This document shows positions 1 to 11,636 of a DNA stretch of 64,000 nucleotides, one piece after another. Position 1 is the stretch's first letter; each line of letters opens with the position of its first letter. Below the pieces are notes generated by a model. That model made no database searches, was not told where the DNA came from, and saw nothing but the letters and a program-made list of their open reading frames with translations. Both the position numbers and the translations under genes were made by a program. Source of the DNA: Thermothielavioides terrestris NRRL 8126 (Eukaryota; Ascomycota; Sordariomycetes; Sordariales; Chaetomiaceae); assembly GCF_000226115.1 (NCBI RefSeq), contig NC_016461.1:2418001-2482000 (forward strand), written 5' to 3'.

Positions 1-2
1 TG

Positions 3-1187
3 ATGGACGCAATCGTTGACTGTGGCCAAGCACGGTGGAAATGGAACGACCCAGATTTTTCCACGCCAGGTCGTAATCAGTTCGTCGATGGCCGCCTTCG
101 ACTCTTCATCTTCTTCGATAGTGTCAGCAGCCCTTTTTTGGAGGTCGTGGTTGGTCCCTTCGCACTGCCGAACCAGAAGGATCATGGGCCGCAAAACAGT
201 CGCCCACTTGGAATCCTGCCCGATGAAACTCCCTCCGAGGCCCAGCTCTACCAGTGGGCGGAGCAACAGATTGAGGCCGAGATAGGGGGCAACTTCGAAG
301 CTGAAATGGACAAACTTCTCCTGAAATTCGTTCGCCGAATGCAGACAAATACCTGGCTGGATGGTCAACAACTGTCAATACCGGATACCTTGCTGCCGAA
401 CCTACTCAAGATGCGGTGCATGTGGAAGGTCTGGAGCTGCAAGCAACTCTTTCTCCGGCAACAGCTTGGGTCTCCAGCCTATCAATTCGGCTTGAACATG
501 TCGTCCATCCAAGATTCACTCCGTCTGCAGGCTGCACGGATAATCTCGGAGCTTGAGCGCAAGGTAGTTGATGACATTGAGAAGACGTTTCTTCTCAAGA
601 ACAAGAAAGACGCTGCCCGCCCGTCGCCGGAGATGCGCCGCACCGTCGAAGTCACGAGGTGGTTGTTGCTGTGGCAGGTGATATTGATTTACCGCCAGTC
701 GTTGAGCTTGGTGATGGAACAGCAACAAACGAACGCTGAGCCTCTACCGGTAGCAGGTTAGCAAAATTGCTTCAACACACGAACCATATGTAAGGCTAAC
801 AGAGGGCAACCAGTCATGCCCATCAATGAGAGGAGACATGCCTTCTTGGAGGCAACCAGAGGACTCTTAGAAGCCATCATCGTCATATACGCGGCGGTCT
901 TCCACAAGAGCACCACCTTCAAGAGCGTCAGGGACGCCGGGCCGCAGGTCTTTGCAGATGATCACGACCTTCACATGAGGTACCAGGGAGTATGGAAGGC
1001 ACTGCCTAGCTTCTGTAAGTTTGCTGTGACTGGCCACGGAATGGGAACAGGTTGCACTGACCGCTGCCCTCCAGACCAGCAAGTTTTGGCGCAGGTCTCA
1101 CCCACAGACGAGCTCTTCAAAGAGTACATCGTCAGAAAAGAGATGGGCATCATGGCAAAAGGCCGCCCGAGCCGAAAATGCACATGA
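3..1187 (+). CDS. Unknown fungal protein, 5' end clipped by the window; three-exon model
   Basis: I do not recognise this protein with certainty. The model joins 3-756, 815-frame exon starting at 814, and an exon from 1075: intron 757-813 (gttagc...caaccag) removes the TAG at 759-761 and keeps frame, and a second 60-nt intron at 1015-1074 (gtaagt...ccctccag) is optional because it contains no stop. The predicted region is helical, with a segment MWKVWSCKQLFLRQQLGSP and a later LLEAIIVIYAAVFHKST. That pattern resembles the regulatory part of some fungal Zn2Cys6-type regulators, but no zinc cluster is visible, perhaps because the N-terminus lies outside the window. The ATG at position 3 may be internal rather than the real start. 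The end at 1187 (TGA after KGRPSRKCT) is the least secure point. Confidence 0.5.
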
Positions 1188-1807
1188 CAGGAGAGGTCGT
1201 GGAAGAAAAAGCAACCATCCCCACTTCGTGTGCAGAAACTTCCTCTTCATTCATCGGCAGCTTGATGACGGGTACGAGGCGTTTTCAGGGTAGCAGATTC
1301 TCCATGGGCGACGGATTCCGGTTCCACCGATGGCTGAGAGCGGGAGCTCGAGCGTATGCAGCCGGTCTGCCGCGCATCGAGCGTGAAAGTCCCGTGCCGG
1401 TGATTATGAGTTATGAGCTTTCATATTGGGCTTGACGTAGGTATGTTAGATTGTCTGCCGTAGGTAGCGCGCGAACGCTGGCGGATGGAATGGGCAGCGT
1501 CACGACAACGCTCCTCATGGATGGCTTGGGTCTCTATGCGACGCCAGTTAGCTTCGAATGGAGATTGCCGTATGGATTGAAGCTGATTTGTTCTTACGGA
1601 AGCGGTTTGACTGTCACGGTGACTCTCTTCCCGGCATGTTTTTGCTTCTTCAGATTCTTGAAAAGGCCGAGGAGGGTTTCATGATCTACACCCTTCGCTG
1701 CCTCAGCACCCACAAAAATCTCTAAATGGATGTTGAGCCTTTCGTTGTGCACCGTGGTTGATCGAAACCTGCTCGTGTCAGTGTATCACATGACGAAAGG
1801 CAATCAA
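1188..1807. other. Intergenic, 620 bp; no gene seen
   Basis: Convergent gap between the clipped gene on the plus strand and RTG2 on the minus strand. It holds only short ORFs without recognisable motifs and presumably contains both 3' untranslated regions. Confidence 0.5.
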
Positions 1808-3582
1808 TCAACCTCCACCGTACCTGATATTTCGCTGCATAGCATGCTGCGTCCTGGGCCACCTCGTTATCAACATTCCCATCGCGGCCGTCACGGAGCC
1901 GGTAAAGTCGGCCCAGAATGTCGAATCCGGGTCTGCCGTTTCCATAAGGGCTCGCAAGTTCCTATGTAGCTGCTCATCGAAAGGCGCCAAGTTCGCGCCC
2001 CATCGCGCGCACAGAGTGACTCCCAGCACAGCGCGGGCTAGGTGGGTCAAGCCGGGTTGGTCCGGGCAGCTGATCGCATGGTGTAGGGCGGCAGAAGCGT
2101 TAGCATCGGCATCAGCCCCTAGACGAGTCCAGATCTGGCTGGCATAAAGGGGTCCCAGCCCTAGGCCGAACACGGTGGCCGTCGTCGCCAAGGGCAGATC
2201 TGGAGGGAATGCGGAGCGCAAGGTGTCGAGGACATCTTGGACACTGGCTCGCTGTTGCCCGGGAGTGGAAGCGGCCTCCTCCACGGCAATCTCAAAAGAT
2301 GCTAGAGGGTTGGCATGCCGAATCTCTGGCGGCAAGCTCATCATCAAGGCGCCCTCGCGGTTGCCGCCGGAACAGAAGATAACAGAGCGGATGGCCGGGA
2401 CGGCGGCGATGAGTGCGTCCACCACGGCGACAATGGCGGGGAACTGAGCACGCCGCCGCTTCGACATTCCGAAGATCTTGCCGTCAAAGGACCTGTTGAT
2501 CTCGAGCATGTCTTGGGTCCGGCCGAACAGCTTCCCAGAAACAGTGAAGGAGCCGATAGAAGGGATCGGATATGGCGTAATAGGGTGGTTGTGCATCAGA
2601 ATGCTCCCATAGCCTCGGAAGCCGCCCCCGCAAAGATAGATGTCAATGCCGGCTCCCTCCTCGTTCCGTTCGGCTTCTGCTGCGGCTGCGGCAAGAGACG
2701 GGAACGTAGCGCGCAAGGTTTGAAACGCCTCACTGAGACCCCGGCGCAGTTGTGAGGTTGCCGCCTCATGCACGGCGGCATCGTCATTGCCAAGCAACCG
2801 GATCAGGCGCGCGGCGCCAAAGGGCAGGCTTTGTCCTGAGAGGGCTGCGGTGATCTCAGGGGCAGGGTCACCGGCTCGAGCAGCGGCCGCAGCAGCGCAG
2901 GAGTCCAGATACGACATCTGAACACTGCCGCCTCCAAGGTCCAGGAACAGACCCTTCACATCGACGAAACCCGAACGAGCGCCCACGGCGCCGAAGAGAG
3001 TCTCAACCTGGGGTGCGAGAATGCACACGGACAGACCCGGGCAGGCAGCCCGTATAGCCTCGAGCATGGATGTGGCGTTTTGAGCCCGACGCATGGCTTC
3101 CGTGGCAAACACGCGCACGTGACCTGGAGGGACGCCATAGTCGTCAACCGCAATGGCGTTGAAGCGTGCCAAGGTTTGCGAGACCAGCTTGATCGTCTCG
3201 TCTGGGAAGCGCAGTAATGAGCTGCCGCTTAAGGCGTCAAACAGCGAGATGGCGGCCCGCTCTCGGTAGATGCACTTCAGCAGCCGGGTCCGGGGAGGCG
3301 AGAGGTCCGAAACGGAGAAGCGGATGCCGTTGCTTGGGTTGCGAGGCTTGTCAGATCAGTGGATGCATGCGTTCTGCGCGAGACGGCAGACATGAGCCAT
3401 GGCCACGCCACGTCCACGAAGATGATAGCTGAGAGAAGAGGGGAGAGGATGCCGGCCGTTCTTCTTCTGGCTTACCTTCCCATATCGACCAGAGCGTACA
3501 GTTGGTTAGGACTGGCCGGGTCCCATCTCGGCATCTTTTGCTCGAGGTTTTCGAGCGTGATGATGTCAACGAGGCCGTCCAT
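1808..3582 (-). CDS. RTG2: Retrograde regulation protein 2 (Rtg2), Ppx/GppA phosphatase family
   Basis: Two exons on the minus strand: 3582-3476 and 3332-1808, with intron 3475-3333 (gtaagc...cccaag). Together they give 543 aa in frame. The start MDGLVDIITLENLEQKMPRW is typical of filamentous-fungal Rtg2. Across the splice site the first phosphate-binding motif LYALVDMGSNGIRFSVSD is restored (about aa 28-45), and the second, FLDLGGGSVQMSYL, follows at about aa 166. Both belong to the ASKHA/exopolyphosphatase fold. In yeast, Rtg2 is a cytosolic ATP-binding sensor that relays mitochondrial dysfunction to the Rtg1/3 transcription factors; that role is inferred here from homology. Length matches the family. 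The first exon is short but essential, since the large downstream ORF alone would begin inside the first ATP-binding region. Confidence 0.93.
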
Positions 3583-6500
3583 CGCTGCTGGCGAGGAATT
3601 CTTCAAGGCAGCGTAAGAAGAGGAGCGGGAGATCGGGGGCGGAAGTGTGCGCTGCGCAGGGCCTGTGGCTGCCCGTAGATTGCACCATCTGAGTTTGTCC
3701 CGTGCTGGTCTCGAGGCGATGGCGGGAGAAGCAAGCAAGGTGGGCGGGGAGTGAGGATTCGTCGAGTGTGTGGGGTTCGGTCGAGAAGCACAAATCAAGG
3801 CCGCTGCGAGTCAAGGCATCTCTGCCCAACATTGCACCTTCTCGCTGGAATTTCGGGGCGAACAGCAGCGCCAGACCCTAAAATATTATCGTCGTACGTG
3901 GCAAGCTCGAATGACGCGGGAGAGGAACGGCAGGAGCGTCCGGCGAAGGGCTGATGTTCGTCTATCTTACTGATACCGAGCCAAGGTGTCAGATATGGGG
4001 ATGCCAGTTAGTTTGCTAACAGCAGGTGGAGCCGCGGAACCGCCATTCAGTGTCGCAGGAAGGGAAAGTGAACCATTCACGAGATCTCCAACTGCTGTCC
4101 TGATGCCCAGCTTCACTGCCCAACGACCCCAGAGACGTGTCGTCCGCTGCCTTGAGGACCGGGAGTAGGAGTGCTATCTTCCCACCGTCCAATGACTGCC
4201 GCACTGTCAACACAGGCCGGTCGAGACACCTTCAGACTGTATACTCACGATCTTCAGTCTACTTCTCCGTTCTACAGCCACTGCTCAAGGTAACTGGTAC
4301 CTTGCAGGGCCGGAGGGGAAGGATACGCTGGGGGGTGTGCTGGCGCCGCGGCATTCCGAACTCGGAAGTCTCCCGAGGTTCCGACGGGTCAAGTCCGCCC
4401 CGTCCCGGGTTCAGCTCTCACCTGCAAACCTCCCGAAGGACAACGATGAAAGAAAATTTAACATCCTTTGCGCGCCAGGGTCTTGACTCTCAATGTCGGT
4501 GTGGATGCCAGGTGGGAGGTGGACGGCTTCGGGGCGGTGAAGCGTCCAGTGAGCCAGGGACAAGGCCTCCTGCCAGATCTAGGTAAGCGAACTGGGGTGC
4601 AAGATGCGAAGCCAGGTTGTGTCCGGGCATGCAAGCGGTTCCTGGGAGCCGCACGGACGACAAGGTGCAGTGTGCTCCGGAGAGCCGATCTTCAGTTTCA
4701 TCGGGTATTTGGCCATACTGTGTGAAGGCTTGCGTTCCTGAAGCCAGCCATTCCTCCCAAAATTCATACTTTACGGATCCATATCCGAACTCCGTTGTGT
4801 AAGGTAGGTTGGATGTTTACTGGAGCATGACTATGACAGGACTGCTCTCATTTCCCTCATCCAAAGCGTGGCAATTAATCCATAAGGTACCTGCCATCTC
4901 AATCCTAATGCCAAACAGGGCAGAGAGAGAAAGCGTCTGATTGGGCCGACGCCACTTAAACTCGCGTCTTAGCGCGCGTCGCTAGACGCGAAAAATCGCG
5001 CCCCCGAGGGGTGGCGCTCCACGACTGCGTCGCTCCTTCTTCGGCCCCTGGCATTGTTACCCCAGCCTTTTGCTCTGCCCAACGTTGCCCAGCTCTTCTC
5101 TCCATTCAATTGGCATTCTATCGCCGAGTGCGACGGAGTACAGATTGAATTCAGCCACGAGCTTGCGCAGGAATTCTGCAGTCAATTTGGGTGAATGCCG
5201 TAGCTGGCTGCTTAATTGGGGCTCCGAGTTCACGAGGTACTTAGCTCAGGTACTTTGCTCAAAAACGAGCTGAGGCTTCCAGGTTGTTTGGTGTGCGCGA
5301 CGTTTTCCCCCACCAGTCAACCCCTCCAGGCAGTTTCCATTCGCTTGCAGCCTGCATGTCGTTCCCTCGCGCGTCACCCCGAATGCCTCCAGCCTCTCGA
5401 TTTTCACGCCGCCATCCCAGCACACTCTGCATCCATTCGACCACAGCTCTTCGTGTGCGACGCGTGCGCAACCTCCAACTCACCCCAAGCTCCCTCCTGT
5501 TTCGGTGCTCCACCAAGGCCCGCCGTCCCACTGCTGTCAACGCACGGCCTGGTGGACTCCGGGGTTGCTTGGAATTTCTTGGGGTCGACTCCTCAGTGGT
5601 CCACTGCGGCAATCCACTCAAGTGTCTGTTTTTCGTAGAGTTACTGCGCTCTACGGGCACTGTTGTTGTTGCTCGCCAGAGGGCACAGGTCGGAAACGAC
5701 AAGGGGCCACTCGACCAACCCGAGTCCAAGACTGTCGCGGTGGTTGGTGGTGGACACGTCGCTGCCAGCCCGTTGCTAAGCTGCCCGACCGTTGGCCGGC
5801 TCCCGGCGAGGCTTCCAAGTCGTTGCTTTCTCTGCAATTGACACGAATTCGCAAATCAAAGAGATCGCAACCCGTCAACGGGCGGTTATCCTATCACCTT
5901 TGCGACGTTCCTATATCGTGCCCGCGCCTATCCGGCCGCAGTACCGAACACCAGGTTCTCCACCCCACAGCAGTTGTTGGCCTGGGGGACAGGGACCCTG
6001 GACTTCAATTGCGAGCGCCCACCAGGTCGTCATCCAGGGGTCCTGCAGCCAGGTTGTATCCACTCGAGTCTGGCACACCTGAGGTTGTTCACTGGCCAGC
6101 TCAAGCACTTCGTGGTGCTTGGTTGGGGGGAGGGCTTGCAGAAATCTGGGTGCTGCCAAGCAGAATTGGCATTGGCAGTCACTAACCCACCCCTGCCCAC
6201 ACACCACCTCAGACCCTCGGCCGCTCCCTTTGCATGAGCCGTTACATATTCCCAAAGCACCCCATCTTCGTCGACCTGGCTCTTCCTCCCCCCCTTCCCC
6301 TCTCTCCCCTTCAGCGCAGTCATTCCTTTGCGACTCCGTTAACGACCAGTCGCGCTCGGCGCAGGGTCTCGGGTGCTTTTCGGACGATATCACGATATTA
6401 CGACAACACCCGGACAGCAACCCGAACAAAGACGGCCCTGAAAGCGCTGCGCTCACGACTCCCTCGGTCACTGCAGACTTGTCAACCGTGCTCTTCTCCT

Positions 6501-6946
6501 TGTTTGCTGCATCTTTTCTTTCTCTTTTTTCTTTTTCTTTTTTTTTTTCTCTGTCAAATCCCTGACGGCGTAATCCCTTTTACTCCGTACACGGGCGCCA
6601 GCTCTCAATCGTCGCCAGATGGTACTTATATGAAGAACGCCAATCTGCGACTCGATCTAGCGCGTTGTGTCTGCTTAGCCAACACTAGACCATCGCCCGC
6701 CCACACCAGCCATCCGATTTTGGCTCGGCCCCTCCCGCCCGCGCTGAAGGCCACCGTCGCGCGGCGCAACTGCTGTCATCGCACCTTCGGCTATTCAATG
6801 TCATGCTAGCTGCTGCGAGGTAATTGATCTCCAGATCGAGCTCGCATTCGCCTGCGCGCCAACACCAGCTTGCCGTCTCAGCGCTGCGCCCAAAATAGCT
6901 CAACGCGACTCCTTCATGACGCCCGGCATTCCAGCGCAGAGACAGA
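3583..6946. other. 3.4 kb divergent intergenic region between RTG2 and the 643-aa gene
   Basis: No gene is supported here. The segment contains AGGTACCT at 4885-4892, a CpG-rich patch at about 4970-5005 with GACGCGAAAAATCGCG (similar to yeast SBF/MBF cell-cycle boxes), one exact TACTCCGTA at 6581-6589, and long pyrimidine tracts at 6280-6330 and 6500-6555 that look like a promoter or 5' leader of the downstream gene. Overlapping ORFs at 5260-5840 lie on both strands and show no family motif. Confidence 0.5.
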
Positions 6947-8878
6947 ATGAATCCACATTCCGGCCCCGCGACCCTTCCGCGGGGCTTCAGGTGCCCCGAC
7001 TATGAGGCGCCCAAGACACCGGAGCCGTTCCCTCAGCCGGACGATGCCCAAGTTCCCTCCCCCCCACGACCACGCCTGAAACTCAGGAGGCGCGTCGCAT
7101 CTCAGCTGGCTGCGCCGACGCAGCAATTTCTGGCCTCTGTTGCTGCCGCCGACGTCCCTATCCCGAGCATTGAGGAACCCGAAATTGCGAGTGACGATTA
7201 CGACATGAATGGCGCTTGCCCCTTTCCTGGTCTTCGCTGCGACGATGAGGGAGACATAAACTTCCTCAGGCCCCGCCGAAGGGGGTTGTCGCCGCCGAAG
7301 ACCCCCATGCCCGAACTCCGGCCGTCGCTGCCTCCGACCCGCTATCCTAACTGGACTGTTGACTCAATCAGCAGCGTGGAGTCGACCCCGGAGCCCGACT
7401 ATGAGTCCAGCAGACCATCCACCGCAAGATCAACGCAGACGTGCGAGTCTCTCTTCAGCCGGTTCTCGCACGCGTCGGACGACGACCACTGCGACAGCTT
7501 CGGCGGCGAGGTCGAGGGCAAGGATAACGGCCTTGCCACGGCCGAGGAAGATGCCCCGCCTCCCCGTGCAGGAGACAAGACGGGAAAGGCCAGGAAGGCG
7601 CCGTGGACAAAAGCGATGAGCGACCATCTGTGGTCCACTTTTATGCTGTACCTCCAGGATCCCAAGGTCACTCCGTTCCGCATGGGCAAGAGTTGCATTC
7701 CACCAAGCGGCGTCTGCCTCCGCGTCGCGCGGGAAGCCAAGAGGAGTTGGAAGGGTTCCAAGGCGCTCTCCAAAGCGGCCAATTCCGGCGAAGGTGCGAA
7801 GAGCGGCAGCGCCACTCCAACGGCGGAAAGCCCTGGCACGTTCATTCAGTGGCCGCACACCTGTGCAGCTACCCGTGCGCACCTGCGTGAGCTCTGCAGG
7901 CTGAAGGCCAGCTCCCGGGCCGGCAATTGCAGATTTGCGTCGCGGAGCATCACCCCGTTCACCCAGGCTGCTGCCCGTCACTGGAACCGCCGCTCAACGC
8001 CGGCTCGTTCGCCGGCCCCGTTCGCGACCCAGGACATATCCACGTCCCTTGCTTTGAGCACTGCAGAGAGCATGCAGCCGACGGGACCCCTCGCGCAGCT
8101 CACAGCATCCAACCCCGAACCCCCGCAAGAGCCGAGCCGCTCGCCGCCGCTCGCCGGCCAGACTCTCAGCACCTTCGAAGGCGAACCTTCCTTTGCCGAG
8201 CGGCGCCGGTTGGGATCGCCGTTCGGTGCAAGCAGTTACGGACCCAGCTCATCCGGGTCTCTCGCCGCTGTGCTTGGCTTAACCGGCTCCATACCGCGCC
8301 GGCAGTCACAGACCGTCGGACCCCGGCGGACGCTTCAATCACCCGTCCGTCTCAGCAGGTCGGGCACCCAAAAGCGGAGGCACACGCAATCCGGCGTTCC
8401 GCGCCACCGGCCCAGCATCATCTCTGATCTGTGGCTGGATCCAAGTATCGACGCTGCAGCCGCAGCAGACGCAACTTCGCCGCGGGAAGCTCGCCCCGCC
8501 ACCGCAGCCCGTCTGGAGGACCGTTTTGCTGCGAACATGGCGCCGATTCCCACGCTTACATCGTCCGTCAGCATGCCCAACGTTGGCGCGCAGGTCGACG
8601 CTTCGGTCCTCCCACCACCACCACCCCGCCTCGGCTCCCCCTTCTCGGGCGAGAGCTCCAGCTTCAGTTTCCCGCACAGGGTGCACCGCATGCACCCAGG
8701 CGGCAGCATCGACCTCGGCATCCTCGGCCGCCCATTCGCGACGATCCAGCCGCTCTCGGCAGACTCGAGCGCGCCACCCGCGCGCAGCAACCTCGCCGAC
8801 CGCCTGGCCTACATCGATCAGCGCCTCAAGGAGTTCCGGCAGCGGGACGCCAGACGCAGGTCCGAGTCCCCCTTGTAA
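6947..8878 (+). CDS. Conserved fungal protein of unknown function, 643 aa, single exon
   Basis: A single uninterrupted frame starting MNPHSGPATLPRG. Most of the chain is low-complexity, rich in Pro, Ser and Arg, with many SP/TP pairs. The one ordered-looking block is about aa 222-275: APWTKAMSDHLWSTFMLYLQ, then VTPFRMGKSCIPPSGVCLRV and AREAKRSWKGSK. That core looks like a small DNA- or protein-binding module (tryptophan-rich, basic), and I infer a nuclear regulatory role, but I cannot name the family. No signal peptide or membrane segment is visible. The C-terminal 20 residues (LAYIDQRLKEFRQRDARRR) could form a short amphipathic helix. Upstream lies a long pyrimidine-rich leader. The call as a real gene is secure because of the length, codon bias and dense ORF; the function is open. 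Confidence 0.8.
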   Translation: MNPHSGPATLPRGFRCPDYEAPKTPEPFPQPDDAQVPSPPRPRLKLRRRVASQLAAPTQQFLASVAAADVPIPSIEEPEIASDDYDMNGACPFPGLRCDDEGDINFLRPRRRGLSPPKTPMPELRPSLPPTRYPNWTVDSISSVESTPEPDYESSRPSTARSTQTCESLFSRFSHASDDDHCDSFGGEVEGKDNGLATAEEDAPPPRAGDKTGKARKAPWTKAMSDHLWSTFMLYLQDPKVTPFRMGKSCIPPSGVCLRVAREAKRSWKGSKALSKAANSGEGAKSGSATPTAESPGTFIQWPHTCAATRAHLRELCRLKASSRAGNCRFASRSITPFTQAAARHWNRRSTPARSPAPFATQDISTSLALSTAESMQPTGPLAQLTASNPEPPQEPSRSPPLAGQTLSTFEGEPSFAERRRLGSPFGASSYGPSSSGSLAAVLGLTGSIPRRQSQTVGPRRTLQSPVRLSRSGTQKRRHTQSGVPRHRPSIISDLWLDPSIDAAAAADATSPREARPATAARLEDRFAANMAPIPTLTSSVSMPNVGAQVDASVLPPPPPRLGSPFSGESSSFSFPHRVHRMHPGGSIDLGILGRPFATIQPLSADSSAPPARSNLADRLAYIDQRLKEFRQRDARRRSESPL

Positions 8879-10160
8879 CACCACCACGGTCGCGCGTCCT
8901 TCGCTTCCCGGTTCTCTGTATTACCTTCTTCTTCTGCACTCTTGCTTCCCCTGCTCTCAGGGAAAGCCTTGAAGCCAGATGCTTTGGAACGGTGCGTCAT
9001 GCCGCTCACGATGTTCACGACAGACAACATGAATCACGTATCACGTCAAGAAGAGATGGATGAATGGGGACGAAATTTATGATGTGGATGGAGATACCCA
9101 CTTGCTGGATTGAACGTATATCACCACCGGGGCTGAGTTCATGTCGCGGGTGGGCATCTGCGTCTTTCCCCCTTTTTTTTCCTTCCCCTCTCATCTTTCC
9201 TCCTTCGTATACCCACTTTGTGGGCAGTTTACGGAAAGTTGGGTTTCTTTAAGCAAGTTCTTTCCTATGTCTCACCTTTCCACTCGCTCCTTTCGCACTT
9301 TTTCTCACTTTCTCTCTTCACTCGATCGACCAAGCTCATCATGGACGGCTGCATGACAAAAAGTTTAACGATGGACATGACGACGGAACGACACGACTTT
9401 TTTTTTTTCCTAACTCACGCTTACCTACCTACCCCTTCATTCATTCTATATGGGTATCTTTCTCTTTTCCTCTTTTTTTCTCACTTCAACAGCCGCCACC
9501 TCATCGTCACAGTGGCCGGCATATAACTCAGTTGTCGATTCGACTCTGGATAGACTGGAGTTCGGCCTGAAGACAAAACGACTGTCATGCATGAGCGAGC
9601 GACGACGGACGGTGATGGCTGTGATGCGTGGTGGGGATGGATGGATGAATTGATGGATGGATGAATGAATGAACGAGTGGATGATGGATTGATGGATTTC
9701 GCTTCTTGGAATACTTCCATACATATTCTTGGTTCAACAATCACTGATGATTCATCTAACTGCTTGCCTAGTTATAGAGCTGAATCAAAGCATTAGGCGA
9801 GAAGATGGATGCGGCTTGCCGTTGTGATTCTGTGATGCCTACCCCGTCGCTTTCACTTCCTTTCTCTCCACTTGCCAGACTTCCCCCATCATTTTTTCCC
9901 CTCACTTTTCCAACGCTTTTATTATTTTCCTGATAGAAATAACTTCAAAACGATTTATGCCGTTTCCTTCGTCCAGCTTTCTCGAACGGGCGACAATGGT
10001 CTGGGTTTCGGCTCCGGGAGCTCGGCAGGGACCGAACCCCTGTTCCGAGTGGGTCCGGTAGCTTCGCGGCGGAGATCGCGTCTTGCAACTGCCCCAGCAT
10101 CCCAACTCCATTGCCCAAGCAACCTCCAATCTTGAGCATCCGAGAGCCCATGCTACCACC
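8879..10160. other. Intergenic, 1.3 kb; T-rich, with degenerate GATG/GAAT microsatellite
   Basis: No gene is supported. It carries several T-rich stretches (9170-9190, 9398-9410, 9470-9480) and a degenerate tetranucleotide repeat at about 9630-9700. The last 200 bp before PER1 is probably its promoter. Confidence 0.5.
9630..9700. repeat. Degenerate tetranucleotide microsatellite (GGAT/GAAT)n
   Basis: Repeated GGATGGATGGATGAATTGAT-type units with point changes run for about 70 bp, read directly from the sequence. It is noncoding; ORFs crossing it on the minus strand (His/Ser/Ile-rich) are by-products. Confidence 0.8.
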
Positions 10161-11403
10161 ATGTTGAGCTTTCCGCGGGGGAGGCGCGGGCTCACTGCCC
10201 TGATCCCCCTCCTCATTTTGGCATCTCTTCTCCTCGCTGGCCCAGTAGCGGCGTCAATTGGCGACCAACTGCCCGAGTTCAGGGAGTGTGTCCAGGTTTG
10301 TGTTTCCCGTGGTTTCTGTCCTGCGCTCCCGCGACACAGCAGAACTTGTTGACTGACAGTGCCACGAAACCACCAGATATGTGAACGGGAAAATTGCGGG
10401 CCCGACCCAGAGCATCAAACCCCGATTCGTACGCCCTCCCCATCCTTCCCTTCTCCCCCTAAATCACCAACCCCTCACTACCTCAAAACAAACCCACCCA
10501 CACTTACACACGCCCCCGCGCAGCCCTCCACCGCCGCCTCCTCCTCTGGACCTGCCCGGCCGAGTGCGACTACACGTGCCAGCACATCACGACGGCGGCG
10601 CGGCGGGCGCGCGACCCGCCGCAGCCGGTCGTGCAGTTCCACGGCAAGTGGCCGTTCCGCCGCGCGCTCGGCATGCAGGAGCCCTGCAGCGTGCTCTTCT
10701 CGCTCGGCAACCTGGCCGCGCACTACCACGGCCTGCACCGCCGCGTGCTGCCCCGCATCCCGGCCTCGTACTCGATGCGGCCCTTCTACGTCGCCCTCGC
10801 CCGCCTCGGCATCGTCACTTGGTTTCTCAGCGCCGTCTTCCACACCCGCGACTTCCCGCTGACCGAGCGCCTCGACTACTTCGCCGCCGGCGCGTCCGTG
10901 CTGTACGGCATGTACTACGCCGTCGTGAGGCTGTGGCGGCTGGATAGGCCCACGCCCGCGGCGAGGAGGGCGCTGTGGCTGTGGACGGCGCTGTGTGCCG
11001 CGATGTATGCGGCGCATGTCGGGTACTTGACGCTGTGGCGGTGGGATTACGGGTATAATACCGCGGCGTGCGTGGCGTGTGGCGTGGTGCAGAATGTGCT
11101 GTGGAGCTGGTTCAGCTACACGAGGTACGCGCGCACGAAGCAGCCGTGGGCGGTGTGGCCCGGGATCGTGGTCGCGTGGGTCATCATGGCGATGAGCTTG
11201 GAGCTGTTTGATTTCCCGCCGTTATGGGGGTGCATTGACGCGCATAGTCTGTGGCACCTGGGGACAATCGCGCCGGCTGTCTTGTGGTATAAGTGAGTGT
11301 GTCTGGGGTCGGCCCTTGTCGGAAAGTTGCTGACACTTTGAACAGTTTTCTCGTGAAGGATGCGCAGGAAGACATTGCCAGGGGTGAGAGGCTCAAGCAG
11401 TGA
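10161..11403 (+). CDS. PER1: PER1-family GPI-anchor lipid remodelling protein (PGAP3-like)
   Basis: Four exons: 10161-10295, 10377-10428, 10524-11292, 11346-11403; introns start gtttgt, gtacgc, gtgagt and end ccaccag, gcgcag, gaacag. The product is 337 aa. It begins with a signal peptide (LTALIPLLILASLLLAG), then a Cys-rich lumenal segment, FRECVQICERENCGPD and LLLWTCPAECDYTCQH, followed by about seven membrane helices. The CREST-superfamily residues are present: the FHTRDFPLTERLDYF motif and the late HSLWHLG motif. The known role of the family is removal of the sn-2 acyl chain of the GPI lipid in the ER; in yeast this supports sorting of GPI proteins and Mn/ER homeostasis. The exon 1-2 and 2-3 joins restore the conserved cysteine spacing, which supports the model. 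Confidence 0.93.
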
Positions 11404-11636
11404 CGGACTGTATAAGGGGGGTTTGGCCTGCTTCCTCTGTACAGGCGCAATCAGAGGCTGAGATGCGTGGAGCGTGTCATGATATGGCACATATGTCCAT
11501 CCGGTTCCGTGTTGATTCGGAAGAAGTATTCGAAGCGAAACCCAGTCTATATCGACATTTGTTGATCCAGAGCCTCTGTCTCAGCCCCATCAGTAAGCGA
11601 CGTATATTCAAAACATTCACCTCCAGCCATGCAACC

